Assembly: GCF_001750145.1 (NCBI RefSeq)
Contig: NZ_CP015732.1
Span: 2,728,001 to 2,792,000 of the forward strand
DNA length: 64,000 nucleotides
Direction of reading: 5' to 3'
DNA from: Arthrobacter sp. U41
GTDB lineage: Bacteria > Actinomycetota > Actinomycetes > Actinomycetales > Micrococcaceae
How positions within the stretch are numbered: position 1 is the stretch's first letter; each line of letters begins with the position of its first letter. Position numbers and translations under genes: made by a program. Below, one piece after another: positions 47,726 to 55,567 of this stretch. The notes beneath the pieces were generated by a model. It was not told where the DNA came from. It searched no databases and saw nothing but the letters and a program-made list of their open reading frames with translations.

Positions 47726-47894
47726 TCGTCTGCTTTTCGGGGACGTCCCCGGCTGGAGCCAGGAGAATGCGGCAATAAAATCTGATGTGTGAGCTGATCT
47801 GTGTAACGGGGCAGGCACGCCCGGTATTCCGGGTCCTCAGGACGGCGGCCACCTCCATTCTCCCCTAAGCCGACGCCGGCCCTAGACTTGGGGC

Positions 47895-48350
47895 GTGACT
47901 GGACTGATCAGCGTCGCAGGCGGCGCCGTACTGGATTCCCTGGCCGAACCCGGCCGGCTGCTCGTGGCGCGACGGACGGCGCCCCCGCACTTCGCCGGCA
48001 TGTGGGAGTTCCCCGGCGGCAAGGTCGAGTCCGGCGAGACGGCCGAGCAGGCGCTGCACCGCGAGCTGCTCGAAGAGCTTGGCGTGCGTGTCCGGCTGGG
48101 CGATGAACTGGCCGGCGGGTCCGCCGACGGCTGGCCGCTCAACGAGCGCGCCGCGATGCGGGTGTGGTTCGCAGAACTGCTCGACGGCGTTCCCCGCCCG
48201 CTCCAGGACCACGATGAGCTGCGCTGGATCGACATCCGGAACCGCGAAGAGGTGCTGGCCCTGCCGTGGATTCCGGCTGACCTGCCTATTGTCGAGGCGT
48301 TGCTGGACAGGCTTCAGATACCGGATTCAACGGCCGTGTCCGCGCGCTGA
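47895..48350 (+). CDS. NUDIX hydrolase, MutT-type (d)NTP pyrophosphohydrolase
   Basis: A 151-residue protein with a complete NUDIX box, GGKVESGETAEQALHRELLE plus ELG, following WEFP, the pattern of MutT-like oxidised-nucleotide hydrolases. The GTG at 47895 lies 6 nt after TAGACT (47883-47888), a leaderless arrangement. It could clear 8-oxo-dGTP or a related nucleotide. Confidence 0.88.
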   Translation: MTGLISVAGGAVLDSLAEPGRLLVARRTAPPHFAGMWEFPGGKVESGETAEQALHRELLEELGVRVRLGDELAGGSADGWPLNERAAMRVWFAELLDGVPRPLQDHDELRWIDIRNREEVLALPWIPADLPIVEALLDRLQIPDSTAVSAR

Positions 48351-48435
48351 GGCACGGCTCGGGGCCCGCCGTGGCCCACCTCTCGCCAAAGCGTGACGCA
48401 TGTGACTACGCTGAAGCGAACCGAGAGGAGTACCC

Positions 48436-49593
48436 GTGCAGGTCGGTGTCAGGCGGGAGCAACGTGCAGGGGAGCGGCGGGTTGCCGCCACGCCGGAGAC
48501 GGTGCAGCAACTCACGGCCCTCGGCCTGGACGTGGCGGTGGAGAGCAACGCGGGCACGGCGGCCGGCTATCCGGACGCAGCCTTCGCCGCAGCCGGAGCG
48601 GCAATCGTTCCGGAGCTGACCGCCGAATCCCTGGATGTGCTCCTGCACGTCCGGCCGCTGGAACCGCAGACCGCCGCAGGACTCCGGCCCGGCACCATCA
48701 CGATCGGGTTCGCCTCGCCGGCGTCGGAGCTGGCAGCGGTGGGCGCCCTTGCCGCCGCGGGCGTGACCTCCTTCGCCCTCGAGCTGGTGCCGCGCATCTC
48801 CCGGGCCCAGTCCATGGACGCGCTCAGCTCCCAGTCGCTGGTCTCCGGCTACCGCGCCGTTCTCGAGGCGGCCCTGCGCTACCCCAGGTTCTTCCCGCTC
48901 TACATGACGGCCGCCGGAACGATCCCGCCCGCACGGGTGCTCATCCTGGGCGCCGGCGTCGCCGGGCTGCAGGCCATCGGCACCGCGAAACGCCTCGGGG
49001 CCAGGGTCTCCGCCAACGACATCCGGGCCGCTTCCGCCGACGAGGTCGCCTCGATGGGCGGCACCTTCATCAATCTGGATCTGGACGCTCGAACTGCGGA
49101 CACGTCCGCTGAGGGCAGCGGCGGCTACGCCCGGGAGCTCGGCGAGGACCGGGCCAAACGCCAGCGCGCCCTCCTGGCCCCGCACGTCGCGGCGGCGGAT
49201 GTCCTCATCACCACGGCGGCCATCCCCGGCCGCCCGGCCCCCCTGCTGGTGACCTCGGCCATGGTGGCCGGAATGCGGGCCGGTTCCGTCGTCGTCGACC
49301 TTGCGGCGGAATCCGGCGGGAACGTCGAAGGCGTCATCGCGGGCCGGGACGTCCAGGTCCCGGTGGACGGCGGTTCCGTGACCCTGGTGGGGCTGCAGGA
49401 CGCCGCCTCGGCGATGCCTTTTGATGCTTCCCGGCTGTTTGCCAAGAATGTCGCGAACCTGTTGGCCCTGATGACCGCCGACGGCAAGGTCGTCCCGGAC
49501 TTCGACGACGAAGTCGTCGCGGGCGCCTGCCTCACCCACGGCGGCTCCATCCGTCATGCCGCCACCGCCCAAGCCCTGGAGGCCCTCAAATGA
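48436..49593 (+). CDS. pntAa: NAD(P) transhydrogenase subunit alpha part 1 (PntAa)
   Basis: A 385-residue soluble NAD(H)-binding domain I. It has the PntA/alanine-dehydrogenase fold: RREQRAGERRVAATPETV, LSSQSLVSGYRAVLEAA, the Rossmann loop VLILGAGVAGLQAIGTAKRLGA split over two strands, and VVVDLAAESGGNVEG. GTG 48436 follows GAGAGGAG. It ends before any membrane helices, which are on the next gene: the split arrangement known from Rhodospirillum rubrum. Confidence 0.93.
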   Translation: MQVGVRREQRAGERRVAATPETVQQLTALGLDVAVESNAGTAAGYPDAAFAAAGAAIVPELTAESLDVLLHVRPLEPQTAAGLRPGTITIGFASPASELAAVGALAAAGVTSFALELVPRISRAQSMDALSSQSLVSGYRAVLEAALRYPRFFPLYMTAAGTIPPARVLILGAGVAGLQAIGTAKRLGARVSANDIRAASADEVASMGGTFINLDLDARTADTSAEGSGGYARELGEDRAKRQRALLAPHVAAADVLITTAAIPGRPAPLLVTSAMVAGMRAGSVVVDLAAESGGNVEGVIAGRDVQVPVDGGSVTLVGLQDAASAMPFDASRLFAKNVANLLALMTADGKVVPDFDDEVVAGACLTHGGSIRHAATAQALEALK

Positions 49594-49910
49594 TGGATCC
49601 GATTACACTGCTGACCGTGGTGGTGCTCGCCGTGTTCGTAGGATTCGAAGTCGTCTCCAAGGTGACCAGCAAGCTGCACACACCGCTGATGTCCGGTGCC
49701 AACGCCATCCACGGCATCATCCTGGTGGGGGCCATCATCGTGGCCGGCCAGGCCGGTGACCCGTGGCTGCTGACGATCGCCCTCATCGCCGTGGTGCTGG
49801 CGACTGCCAACCTGGTCGGCGGATTTGTGGTGACGGACCGGATGCTGGAGATGTTCGCCACCCGGAAGCCTGCCGGACCCCGTGCCGGCCCGGGGGAGGG
49901 CAGCAAATGA
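49590..49910 (+). CDS. pntAb: NAD(P) transhydrogenase subunit alpha part 2 (PntAb)
   Basis: A 106-residue membrane protein with three to four helices (LLTVVVLAVFVGFEVVSKV, NAIHGIILVGAIIVAG, ALIAVVLATANLVGGFVVTD), the first part of membrane domain II. Start and stop overlap both neighbours as ATGA, so the three subunits are co-translated. Confidence 0.92.
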   Translation: MMDPITLLTVVVLAVFVGFEVVSKVTSKLHTPLMSGANAIHGIILVGAIIVAGQAGDPWLLTIALIAVVLATANLVGGFVVTDRMLEMFATRKPAGPRAGPGEGSK

Positions 49911-51280
49911 GCGTCCTTGGTCCGGGGTGGACGTCCCTGTTCTACCTCGTGGCCGCGGTCTGCTTCATCCTCGCATTGAAGGGCCTGAGCTCTCCCCGGA
50001 CCGCCCGGCGGGGCAACGCCATCGGGGCGGCCGGCGCCCTCGTGGCCGTGGTGACGGTGTTCCTCTCGGCGAAACTGGAGAACATCCCGCTGATCATCGC
50101 CGCGATCGCCGCCGGTTCCGCCGTGGCCGTTCCGGTGGCCCGGCGCGTGCAGATGACCCAAATGCCCCAACTGGTCGCCCTGTTCAACGGGGTCGGCGGC
50201 GGAGCGGCCGCGCTGGTCGCGGTGCTCGAACTCGGCCACAGCGGGGATCCCTGGGTGCGGCTGGCCGTGGTGTTCACGATGCTGGTCGGCTCGGTGTCCT
50301 TTGCCGGGTCGGCCGTGACGGTGGGCAAACTGCAGGAACTGATCAGCACCCGCCCGCTGCTTTTCCCCGGCATGCCGGCGGTGATGGGCGTTGTGGTGCT
50401 GGGGGCCGCCGCGGCCGGAGGCCTCGTCATCGCCACAGGATCCGTCGGCTGGGCCATGGCCCTGCTGGTGCTGGGCCTGGTGGCCGGCCTCCTGCTGGTG
50501 CTTCCCGTCGGCGGGGCCGACGTGCCGATCGTGATCTCGCTGCTCAACGCCTTCACCGGGCTCGCGGTTGCTGCCTCCGGCATCGTGCTGGGCAATGTGC
50601 TCCTGCTCGTCGCCGGCACGCTCGTCGGGGCCAGCGGTACCATCCTGACCAAAGTGATGGCGTCCGCCATGGGCCGGGGCGTTACGGGCATCATGTTCGG
50701 AGCGTTCCGGGGAGGCTCGACCGCGGGATCAACTGTGCAGAGCGACCGGCCGGTGCGCTCCTCCTCTCCCGAGGACGTCGCAGTCCAGCTCGGCTACGCG
50801 CAGCGTGTGGTGATTGTCCCCGGCTACGGACTCGCCGTGGCCCAGGGCCAGCACACCATCGCCGAGCTCGCCACTGCCCTGGCGGCCCGCGGCGTCGAGG
50901 TGGTCTTTGCCATCCACCCGGTGGCCGGGCGGATGCCGGGCCACATGAACGTGCTGCTCGCGGAAGCGAATGTCCCCTATGAGGCTCTGAAGGAGCTGGA
51001 GGAAGCCAACCCGGAGTTCCCGAACACGGACGTGGCCCTCGTCGTGGGCGCCAACGATGTCGTCAACCCGGCGGCCAAGTCAACCCCCGGCGCACCGATT
51101 TACGGGATGCCGATCCTGGAGGTGGCCCAGGCCGGGCAGGTGGTGTTCCTCAAACGCTCCATGCGGCCGGGCTTCGCCGGAATCGAGAACGAGCTGCTGT
51201 TTGATCCGAAGACCACGCTCCTGTTTGGGGACGCCAAGGAATCGCTCACCCGTGTCCTGGGCGCCGTGAAGGCCCTCTAG
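49907..51280 (+). CDS. pntB: NAD(P) transhydrogenase subunit beta (PntB)
   Basis: A 457-residue protein with about nine membrane helices (residues 5-255) followed by the NADP(H)-binding domain III: VVIVPGYGLAVAQGQH, FAIHPVAGRMPGHMNVLLAEA, VGANDVVNPAA and LKRSMRPGFAGI. With PntAa and PntAb it couples proton flow to hydride transfer from NADH to NADP+. The ATG at 49907 overlaps pntAb as ATGA. Confidence 0.94.
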   Translation: MSVLGPGWTSLFYLVAAVCFILALKGLSSPRTARRGNAIGAAGALVAVVTVFLSAKLENIPLIIAAIAAGSAVAVPVARRVQMTQMPQLVALFNGVGGGAAALVAVLELGHSGDPWVRLAVVFTMLVGSVSFAGSAVTVGKLQELISTRPLLFPGMPAVMGVVVLGAAAAGGLVIATGSVGWAMALLVLGLVAGLLLVLPVGGADVPIVISLLNAFTGLAVAASGIVLGNVLLLVAGTLVGASGTILTKVMASAMGRGVTGIMFGAFRGGSTAGSTVQSDRPVRSSSPEDVAVQLGYAQRVVIVPGYGLAVAQGQHTIAELATALAARGVEVVFAIHPVAGRMPGHMNVLLAEANVPYEALKELEEANPEFPNTDVALVVGANDVVNPAAKSTPGAPIYGMPILEVAQAGQVVFLKRSMRPGFAGIENELLFDPKTTLLFGDAKESLTRVLGAVKAL

Positions 51281-51331
51281 AACTCCCTCTGTAAGGGACC
51301 GCTAAAACGCCCGGTAGAACAGAGTGTGCTG

Positions 51332-52531
51332 CTAGAACAGGGTGGGCTGCGCCGCCTCGGTTCCGGCCCGCGCGCGGGCCGGAGGTGCCGCCGCCCCGGG
51401 GATGCTGCCGGCCGGGTACTGCGCCTCCTCATCCCGGGGATCATTGCTGCCGGGATCGTCGTTGAGATCGCGGTGGCTGAAACCCTGCGATCCCAGGAAA
51501 CCATGCCGGCCCTTGAAATACCGGATGCGGCCCGACAGCCAGGCCCGGTATTCCTTGGAGGCATAGGAGCCGGTTCCGTAGAGCCGGCGGTACCTGCCGG
51601 CGAGCTGGGGATGTTCCCTGGCGATCCACTGCATAAACCACTCCCGGGTTCCGGGCTTGAGGTAGAGGGCTCCTGCGGTGACGCCGGTGGCGCCCGCCGC
51701 AGCCAGCGAGCCGAACAGCGAATCCAGTGCCTCGTCGCTGTCCGAGAGCCACGGCAGGATGGGCATGGCCATCACCCCGCAGGGCAGCCCCGCCTCCCGG
51801 AGCCGCGTGATCAGTTTCAGGCGGGCCCGGGGACCGGGTGTCCCCGGCTCCACCGCTTCGGAGAGCCGCTCGTCCGTCATCGCCAGAGAGATGCCAACCC
51901 CCACGGGAACCTGGGCCGCGGCATGCTTCAGGAGCGGGATGTCCCGGGCCAGCAGGGTGCCCTTGGTCAGGATCGACAGGGGAGTGCCGGAATCGGCCAG
52001 CGCCCCGATGATGCCCGGCATCAGCTGGTAGCGGCCCTCGGCCCGCTGGTACGGATCGGTGTTGGTGCCCAGGGCCACATGCTGCCGCCCCCAGGAGGGC
52101 CTGGCCAGTTCCCGGCGCAGGACCTCAGCGGCGTTGATCTTGACCACCACCTGGCTGTCGAAGTCCAGCCCGGCATCGAAGTCGAGGTAGGTGTGGCTCT
52201 TCCGGGCGAAACAGTAGACACAGGCGTGGCTGCAGCCGCGGTAGGGGTTGATGGTCCACTCAAACGGCATCCGCGAACCGGCGGCCACTTTGTTGAGCAC
52301 CGATTTGGCGGTGACCTCATGGAAAGTGACCCCGGCGAACTCGGGGGTGGTCACGGAACGCACCAGCCCGATCAGGGGCAGCAGGGGATCGGTGGTCGGG
52401 GCGGCCGGGGACGCGCTGCCTGTGCTGCCGCCGGCAGGCGTGGTGACACGCGGTGCGCCGAGTCCCGGGGCCTGGTCGGGGATGACCGTGTCCGCGGGCG
52501 CCGGTTTCAGTGCTTGTGCGTCCCATCTCAT
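51332..52531 (-). CDS. Rv2578c-type radical SAM protein with C-terminal clamp-binding-like tail
   Basis: A 399-residue radical SAM protein. The cluster motif is CSHACVYC (Cys100, Cys104, Cys107) after WTINPYRG, the pattern of the SplB/Rv2578c group of DNA-photolesion-lyase-like proteins. It ends exactly in QPTLF, matching the bacterial sliding-clamp motif (Q-x-x-L-F). Upstream lies an IS element that splits its promoter and a LexA box. The substrate is unknown; a DNA lesion is the natural hypothesis. Confidence 0.85.
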   Translation of the reverse strand: MRWDAQALKPAPADTVIPDQAPGLGAPRVTTPAGGSTGSASPAAPTTDPLLPLIGLVRSVTTPEFAGVTFHEVTAKSVLNKVAAGSRMPFEWTINPYRGCSHACVYCFARKSHTYLDFDAGLDFDSQVVVKINAAEVLRRELARPSWGRQHVALGTNTDPYQRAEGRYQLMPGIIGALADSGTPLSILTKGTLLARDIPLLKHAAAQVPVGVGISLAMTDERLSEAVEPGTPGPRARLKLITRLREAGLPCGVMAMPILPWLSDSDEALDSLFGSLAAAGATGVTAGALYLKPGTREWFMQWIAREHPQLAGRYRRLYGTGSYASKEYRAWLSGRIRYFKGRHGFLGSQGFSHRDLNDDPGSNDPRDEEAQYPAGSIPGAAAPPARARAGTEAAQPTLF

Positions 52532-52539
52532 GGCTCTAT

Positions 52540-52551
52540 TCGAATGTATGT
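52540..52551. promoter_or_regulatory. Left part of a LexA box split by the IS element
   Basis: TCGAATGTATGT ends at the IS. The bases after the right target duplicate (TCTA at 55528-55531) complete TCGAAT-GTAT-GTTCTA once the element and one duplicate are removed. Confidence 0.75.
52544..52551. repeat. Target site duplication, left copy
   Basis: ATGTATGT directly precedes the left terminal inverted repeat; an identical copy follows the right one. Confidence 0.9.
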
Positions 52552-52575
52552 ATTGGGTATCTGCTTAGCTGAAGT
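52552..52575. repeat. Terminal inverted repeat, left
   Basis: 24-bp repeat starting ATTGGGTATCTGC; it overlaps the first base of the transposase stop codon. Confidence 0.9.
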
Positions 52576-53534
52576 CAGTCCGCAGATGCGGAACTGACCA
52601 GATTCTTCAGAGGCACGGGGCCGGTGTTCATGCACTGTTGGAGCAGCCGGTGGAACAACAGCCCGCGGCTGGCTGACGTCCTGCGGTTGAAGCGGAACGT
52701 GAACTCGTCCAGGTAGTAGGCCAGCTGTTCCCGGGAGATGCCCTGGTGCAGGGTGCCGTCAATCCAGCGCTTGAGCTGGGAGGCCGCCATATGCACTGCA
52801 GGCATGTTGACGTGCGCCGGGACGTCCGAACCGAGCTGGGTGAAGTATTCGTGCTTGTAGCCAAGCTTGGCGAACCGCCTCAGCTGCCTCGCTCCGTCCG
52901 TGCGGATAGTGGAACCCGGGGCGACGACACGTTGGCCGAATTTCACCAATGCGAGCCTCCGGTCGGCCGGCCCGGGCTCGAGGCGGATGCGCCCGATCCG
53001 GTTATGGTCCAGATGCTCCGCGGCGATCAGGACGGAGATCTTGTCAGAGCCAAGACCGGGCTTGCCGCGGGCCAAGCCCCCGATGAAGCTCTCGTCGACT
53101 TCGACCGTCCCGGAGAGTACTTCCCGGTCGGGCCGGACCATGGCCCGGCGGAACTTATGCATCCAGGCCCACGCCGTTTCGTAGGAGCCCAATCCCAGAA
53201 CCCGCTGCAGGCCGAGGGCGGACACGCCGTTCTTCTGCGCGGTGACAAACCAAACCGCGGCAAACCATGTGCGCAGCGGAGTGCGGGTGCGGTCAAATAT
53301 GGTCCCGGCCGTCACCGACGTCCGACGTGAACATACCCGGCACATCCAGAGTCCGGCACCTGTACGCCAGTAGTCGCCGCCACCACATCTGGGGCAGATG
53401 AATCCATCCGGCCAACGCAGCTTGGCCAGGTACTCAAGACACGCATCATCGGTGCTGAACCAGTCCTGAAACTGCCCGAATGTCCTGGGATAGTCCACGC
53501 CTGCGCGCGGCATCTGCGGCGGTAAATCGGCCAT
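52575..53534 (-). CDS. IS1595 family transposase
   Basis: A 319-residue transposase. The N-terminal zinc ribbon is CPRCGGGDYW with CRVC; the ISXO2-like catalytic domain starts at GTVEVDESFIGG and includes IRTDGARQL, an HVNMPAVH segment and the C-terminal YYLDEFTFRFNRR. It appears intact, so it may act on the outer ends. Confidence 0.92.
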   Translation of the reverse strand: MADLPPQMPRAGVDYPRTFGQFQDWFSTDDACLEYLAKLRWPDGFICPRCGGGDYWRTGAGLWMCRVCSRRTSVTAGTIFDRTRTPLRTWFAAVWFVTAQKNGVSALGLQRVLGLGSYETAWAWMHKFRRAMVRPDREVLSGTVEVDESFIGGLARGKPGLGSDKISVLIAAEHLDHNRIGRIRLEPGPADRRLALVKFGQRVVAPGSTIRTDGARQLRRFAKLGYKHEYFTQLGSDVPAHVNMPAVHMAASQLKRWIDGTLHQGISREQLAYYLDEFTFRFNRRTSASRGLLFHRLLQQCMNTGPVPLKNLVSSASAD

Positions 53535-53544
53535 ACGCCAGTCT

Positions 53545-53559
53545 ACTTCAGCTAAGCAG
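53545..53559. repeat. Truncated inner inverted repeat
   Basis: ACTTCAGCTAAGCAG matches the inner 15 bp of the terminal repeat, but the outermost 9 bp (ATACCCAAT) are missing, so this copy alone should not be mobile. Confidence 0.85.
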
Positions 53560-53863
53560 CGACGAAGTAGCTCGTGAAACCGCCGTCGCCGCTCGCTACA
53601 CCCGAGATGGCTTCATTAATGTCGTCCAGCGGCCAGCTCTTCGGTTGGAGCACCGAGATATCGATCGTCCCGCTCCCCAACATGGCCGCGAGTTCCATTG
53701 CCTCGGCGGACGTGAACCAGACCGAGCCGAGGAGTTCCATCTGCTCGTTCATCCACCACTTCACATCGACGCTGAGGTCACCTGCCGTTCCGCCGATATT
53801 GATGATTCGGCCGCCTCGTCTCACGCCGTGCATTGCATCCTTGAGAAGAGGTTGGCGGGCTCC
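53552..53863 (-). pseudogene. C-terminal fragment of a zinc-type alcohol dehydrogenase
   Basis: Minus-strand reading gives PLLKDAMHGVRRGGRIINIGG and later DDINEAISGVASGDGGF, the Rossmann and C-terminal parts of a medium-chain dehydrogenase. The N-terminal zinc domain is absent. The stop codon comes from the adjoining IS sequence, so both ends are broken. The upper limit is approximate. Confidence 0.72.
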
Positions 53864-53871
53864 TCCGCAGC

Positions 53872-54084
53872 AAGCTCTTTCCCAATGGTGAGGCGAGAAT
53901 CAGCGCCGTCGATCTCGGCGGTGTTGTGCTCGACCTGACCTACGGTGGCATAGCGGTCTTCCTCAACGTCAACACCGCGGACAGATGGTGCGGCAAGTCC
54001 TCACCGCTTTCCGCAGTTCGGTCCGAGTGGCACACGCAGACTGACTTTCACCTTTTGAGGCACGCAGTCGGATCTATCGAGTAG
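53872..54084 (+). pseudogene. Unassigned ORF remnant in the transposon cargo
   Basis: An open stretch without a start codon reads KLFPNGEARISAVDLGGVVLDLTYGG and continues to a TAG at 54082. The segment looks protein-like and faintly recalls proline-racemase-type enzymes, but the match is too weak to name. Confidence 0.35.
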
Positions 54085-54209
54085 CGGCGTCAACGTCATC
54101 TGTGATCCGATGACCGACAACAGTTGCAATGTCACGGGAGCAGCAATGTCACGGGAGCATCGGCCAACACAGTCGGCCGGCCGATGCTGACGGTTTCGTT
54201 GTTCGGGGA

Positions 54210-54584
54210 CTAGGCAGGCTTGGCGTAGGTGGCCGCACTCATGATTTCATAGCCCACGAATGCCTCATCGCCTTCGACCCAGGCATCATGGCCAGCGGGA
54301 ATTGTATAGGCGTCGCCGACGCTAATTGTGGCGCGCGTTCCGTCCTCCATCTCCACTGTTAACGTTCCGGCGGTGCAGAACCCCAGATGGTTATTCTGGC
54401 AACTGTCGGTGTGGACCACGGTCTTGACGGTCTCGGACCACCGCCAGCCAGGCTCAAAAGTGAACCTGCCCAAGGTGGTATCACCGAGGGTGACCACGTC
54501 AACCTCGGTCTTGGGTGGTCGGCGCTTTTCATCGGGTTCGTTGAATGACTTAAATTCAAGGGCTTTGACAGTTACTGCGGGCAT
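54210..54584 (-). CDS. Cupin domain protein
   Basis: A 124-residue single-domain cupin. The barrel motifs are HTDSCQNNHLGFCTAGTLTVE (metal His region) and DAYTIPAGHDAWVEGDE. It is the only complete gene in the transposon cargo apart from the transposase. Cupins with this layout are often sensors or minor enzymes beside catabolic genes; role unknown. Confidence 0.8.
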   Translation of the reverse strand: MPAVTVKALEFKSFNEPDEKRRPPKTEVDVVTLGDTTLGRFTFEPGWRWSETVKTVVHTDSCQNNHLGFCTAGTLTVEMEDGTRATISVGDAYTIPAGHDAWVEGDEAFVGYEIMSAATYAKPA

Positions 54585-54846
54585 TGTGCCCTCCTCAACA
54601 GGGAGTGATTACAACTGTTCATCCGGAAGCGCAATGAGATGCTCCGGGAAAGAGGGTTCGGCAGACACGGGCTGATGTCCGTTCAGCGCGCCTGCCAAAC
54701 GCCTGCGCGCCCAACTCTATCAGCGTGCTCTCAGCGGCAGGCCGTGTCAATATGCACGGCCTCTCGTTGGCCGCAACCTCAGACCCAGCGTCGATGCGTT
54801 GATTAAAGTCTGCGGCTGGGCCTGTTTTCTGGCAGCCGCAAGCGGG

Positions 54847-55047
54847 TCACTTAGAGCGGACCTTTGGAGCGAATGCTGGCCGGTTGGTTGTCTGATGCTC
54901 TGGCCACCCGAGAAGGGAACTCGGGTTAGTTGTCATCAGGCGGCATAGAAGATCGTCACCTGCCGCTGTCCGGACCCATGCCAGGATTTCAGCGAATGTA
55001 TTTTCTTCGTGTCCGGTGAATGGCCAGTCGCTGCCGAACAGGAGCCG
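54847..55047 (-). pseudogene. C-terminal fragment of an amidohydrolase
   Basis: Minus-strand reading from 55047 gives RLLFGSDWPFTGHEENTFAE and ends at a TGA (54847-54849). GSDWP with a hydrophobic strand before it is the hallmark of the TIM-barrel amidohydrolase_2 family. All upstream domains are missing; the break at about 55047 joins an MFS fragment. Confidence 0.7.
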
Positions 55048-55320
55048 ACAAAGCCGAAGCCGTCCTGTCGGAGATCGAGACCCAGGTGATCGCTGAAAAG
55101 GGCCCGCTGCCTGCCCCCGCCGAGCCGGTCATCGTCCCGAAGCAGACCAAGGCACCACTCAAGCTCCTGCTCCAGAAAAAGTACCTCGGCCCCACGATCC
55201 TCCTCACAGTCCTCTGGGTGACGCAGACCGTTGGCTTCTTCGGGTACTCCAGCTGGGCACCGACGCCGCTGGCCAAAGAAGGCTTCAGCGTAGAGAACTC
55301 GATCTTCTGCGTAGCACTTA
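55048..55320 (+). pseudogene. Middle fragment of an MFS transporter
   Basis: Residues AEAVLSEIETQVIAEKGPL are followed by a helix LGPTILLTVLWVTQTVGFFG and YSSWAPTPLAKEGFS, the central loop and helix 7 of a sugar- or acid-type MFS transporter. The frame is broken at about 55047 on the left and by IS sequence at 55321 on the right. Confidence 0.7.
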
Positions 55321-55321
55321 C

Positions 55322-55485
55322 TAGTCGCCGCCACCACATCTGGGGCAGATGAATCCATCCGGCCAACGCAGCTTGGCCAGGTACTTAAGACACGCATCAT
55401 CGGTGCTGAACCAGTCCTGAAACTGCCCGAAGTTCTTGGGGTAGTTCACGCCTGCGCGCGGCATCTGCGGCGGCAAATCGGCCAT
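55322..55485 (-). pseudogene. N-terminal remnant of a second IS1595 transposase
   Basis: About 55 residues (MADLPPQMPRAGVNYPKNFG to CPRCGGGD) match the start of the full transposase at 53534 with several differences at both DNA and protein level, so this is an older, separate copy rather than a fresh duplicate. Confidence 0.88.
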
Positions 55486-55495
55486 ACGCCAGTCT

Positions 55496-55519
55496 ACTTC
55501 AGCTAAGCAGATACCCAAT
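55496..55519. repeat. Terminal inverted repeat, right
   Basis: Perfect 24-bp reverse complement of the left end (ends GCAGATACCCAAT). Confidence 0.9.
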
Positions 55520-55527
55520 ATGTATGT
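55520..55527. repeat. Target site duplication, right copy
   Basis: ATGTATGT, identical to 52544-52551. Confidence 0.9.
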
Positions 55528-55536
55528 TCTAGTTTA

Positions 55537-55542
55537 AGTCAA
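55537..55542 (-). promoter_or_regulatory. Displaced -35 box of the radical SAM gene
   Basis: Minus-strand TTGACT. With the element and one duplicate removed it lies 17 bp from TCGAAT (52540-52545), a plausible -10 placed 8 nt before the radical SAM ATG. The insertion moved it 3 kb away. Confidence 0.6.
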
Positions 55543-55567
55543 GGACCCGGACGGCGGTGCGGACGCG

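Larger units (their letters stand above)
52552..55519. mobile_element. IS1595-type composite/degenerate transposon (2,968 bp)
   Basis: Outer ends are a perfect 24-bp inverted repeat beginning ATTGGGTATCTGC, flanked by an 8-bp direct repeat, the size expected for IS1595 elements. Inside are one full transposase copy at left, whose inner end lacks the last 9 bp of the repeat, about 1.76 kb of cargo made of gene fragments plus a cupin gene, and a 198-bp remnant of a second, diverged copy at right that supplies the intact outer end. Confidence 0.88.

Noticed and set aside
53872..54084. Proline racemase fragment
   Set aside because: Resemblance limited to a few residues around LTYGG; left unassigned.
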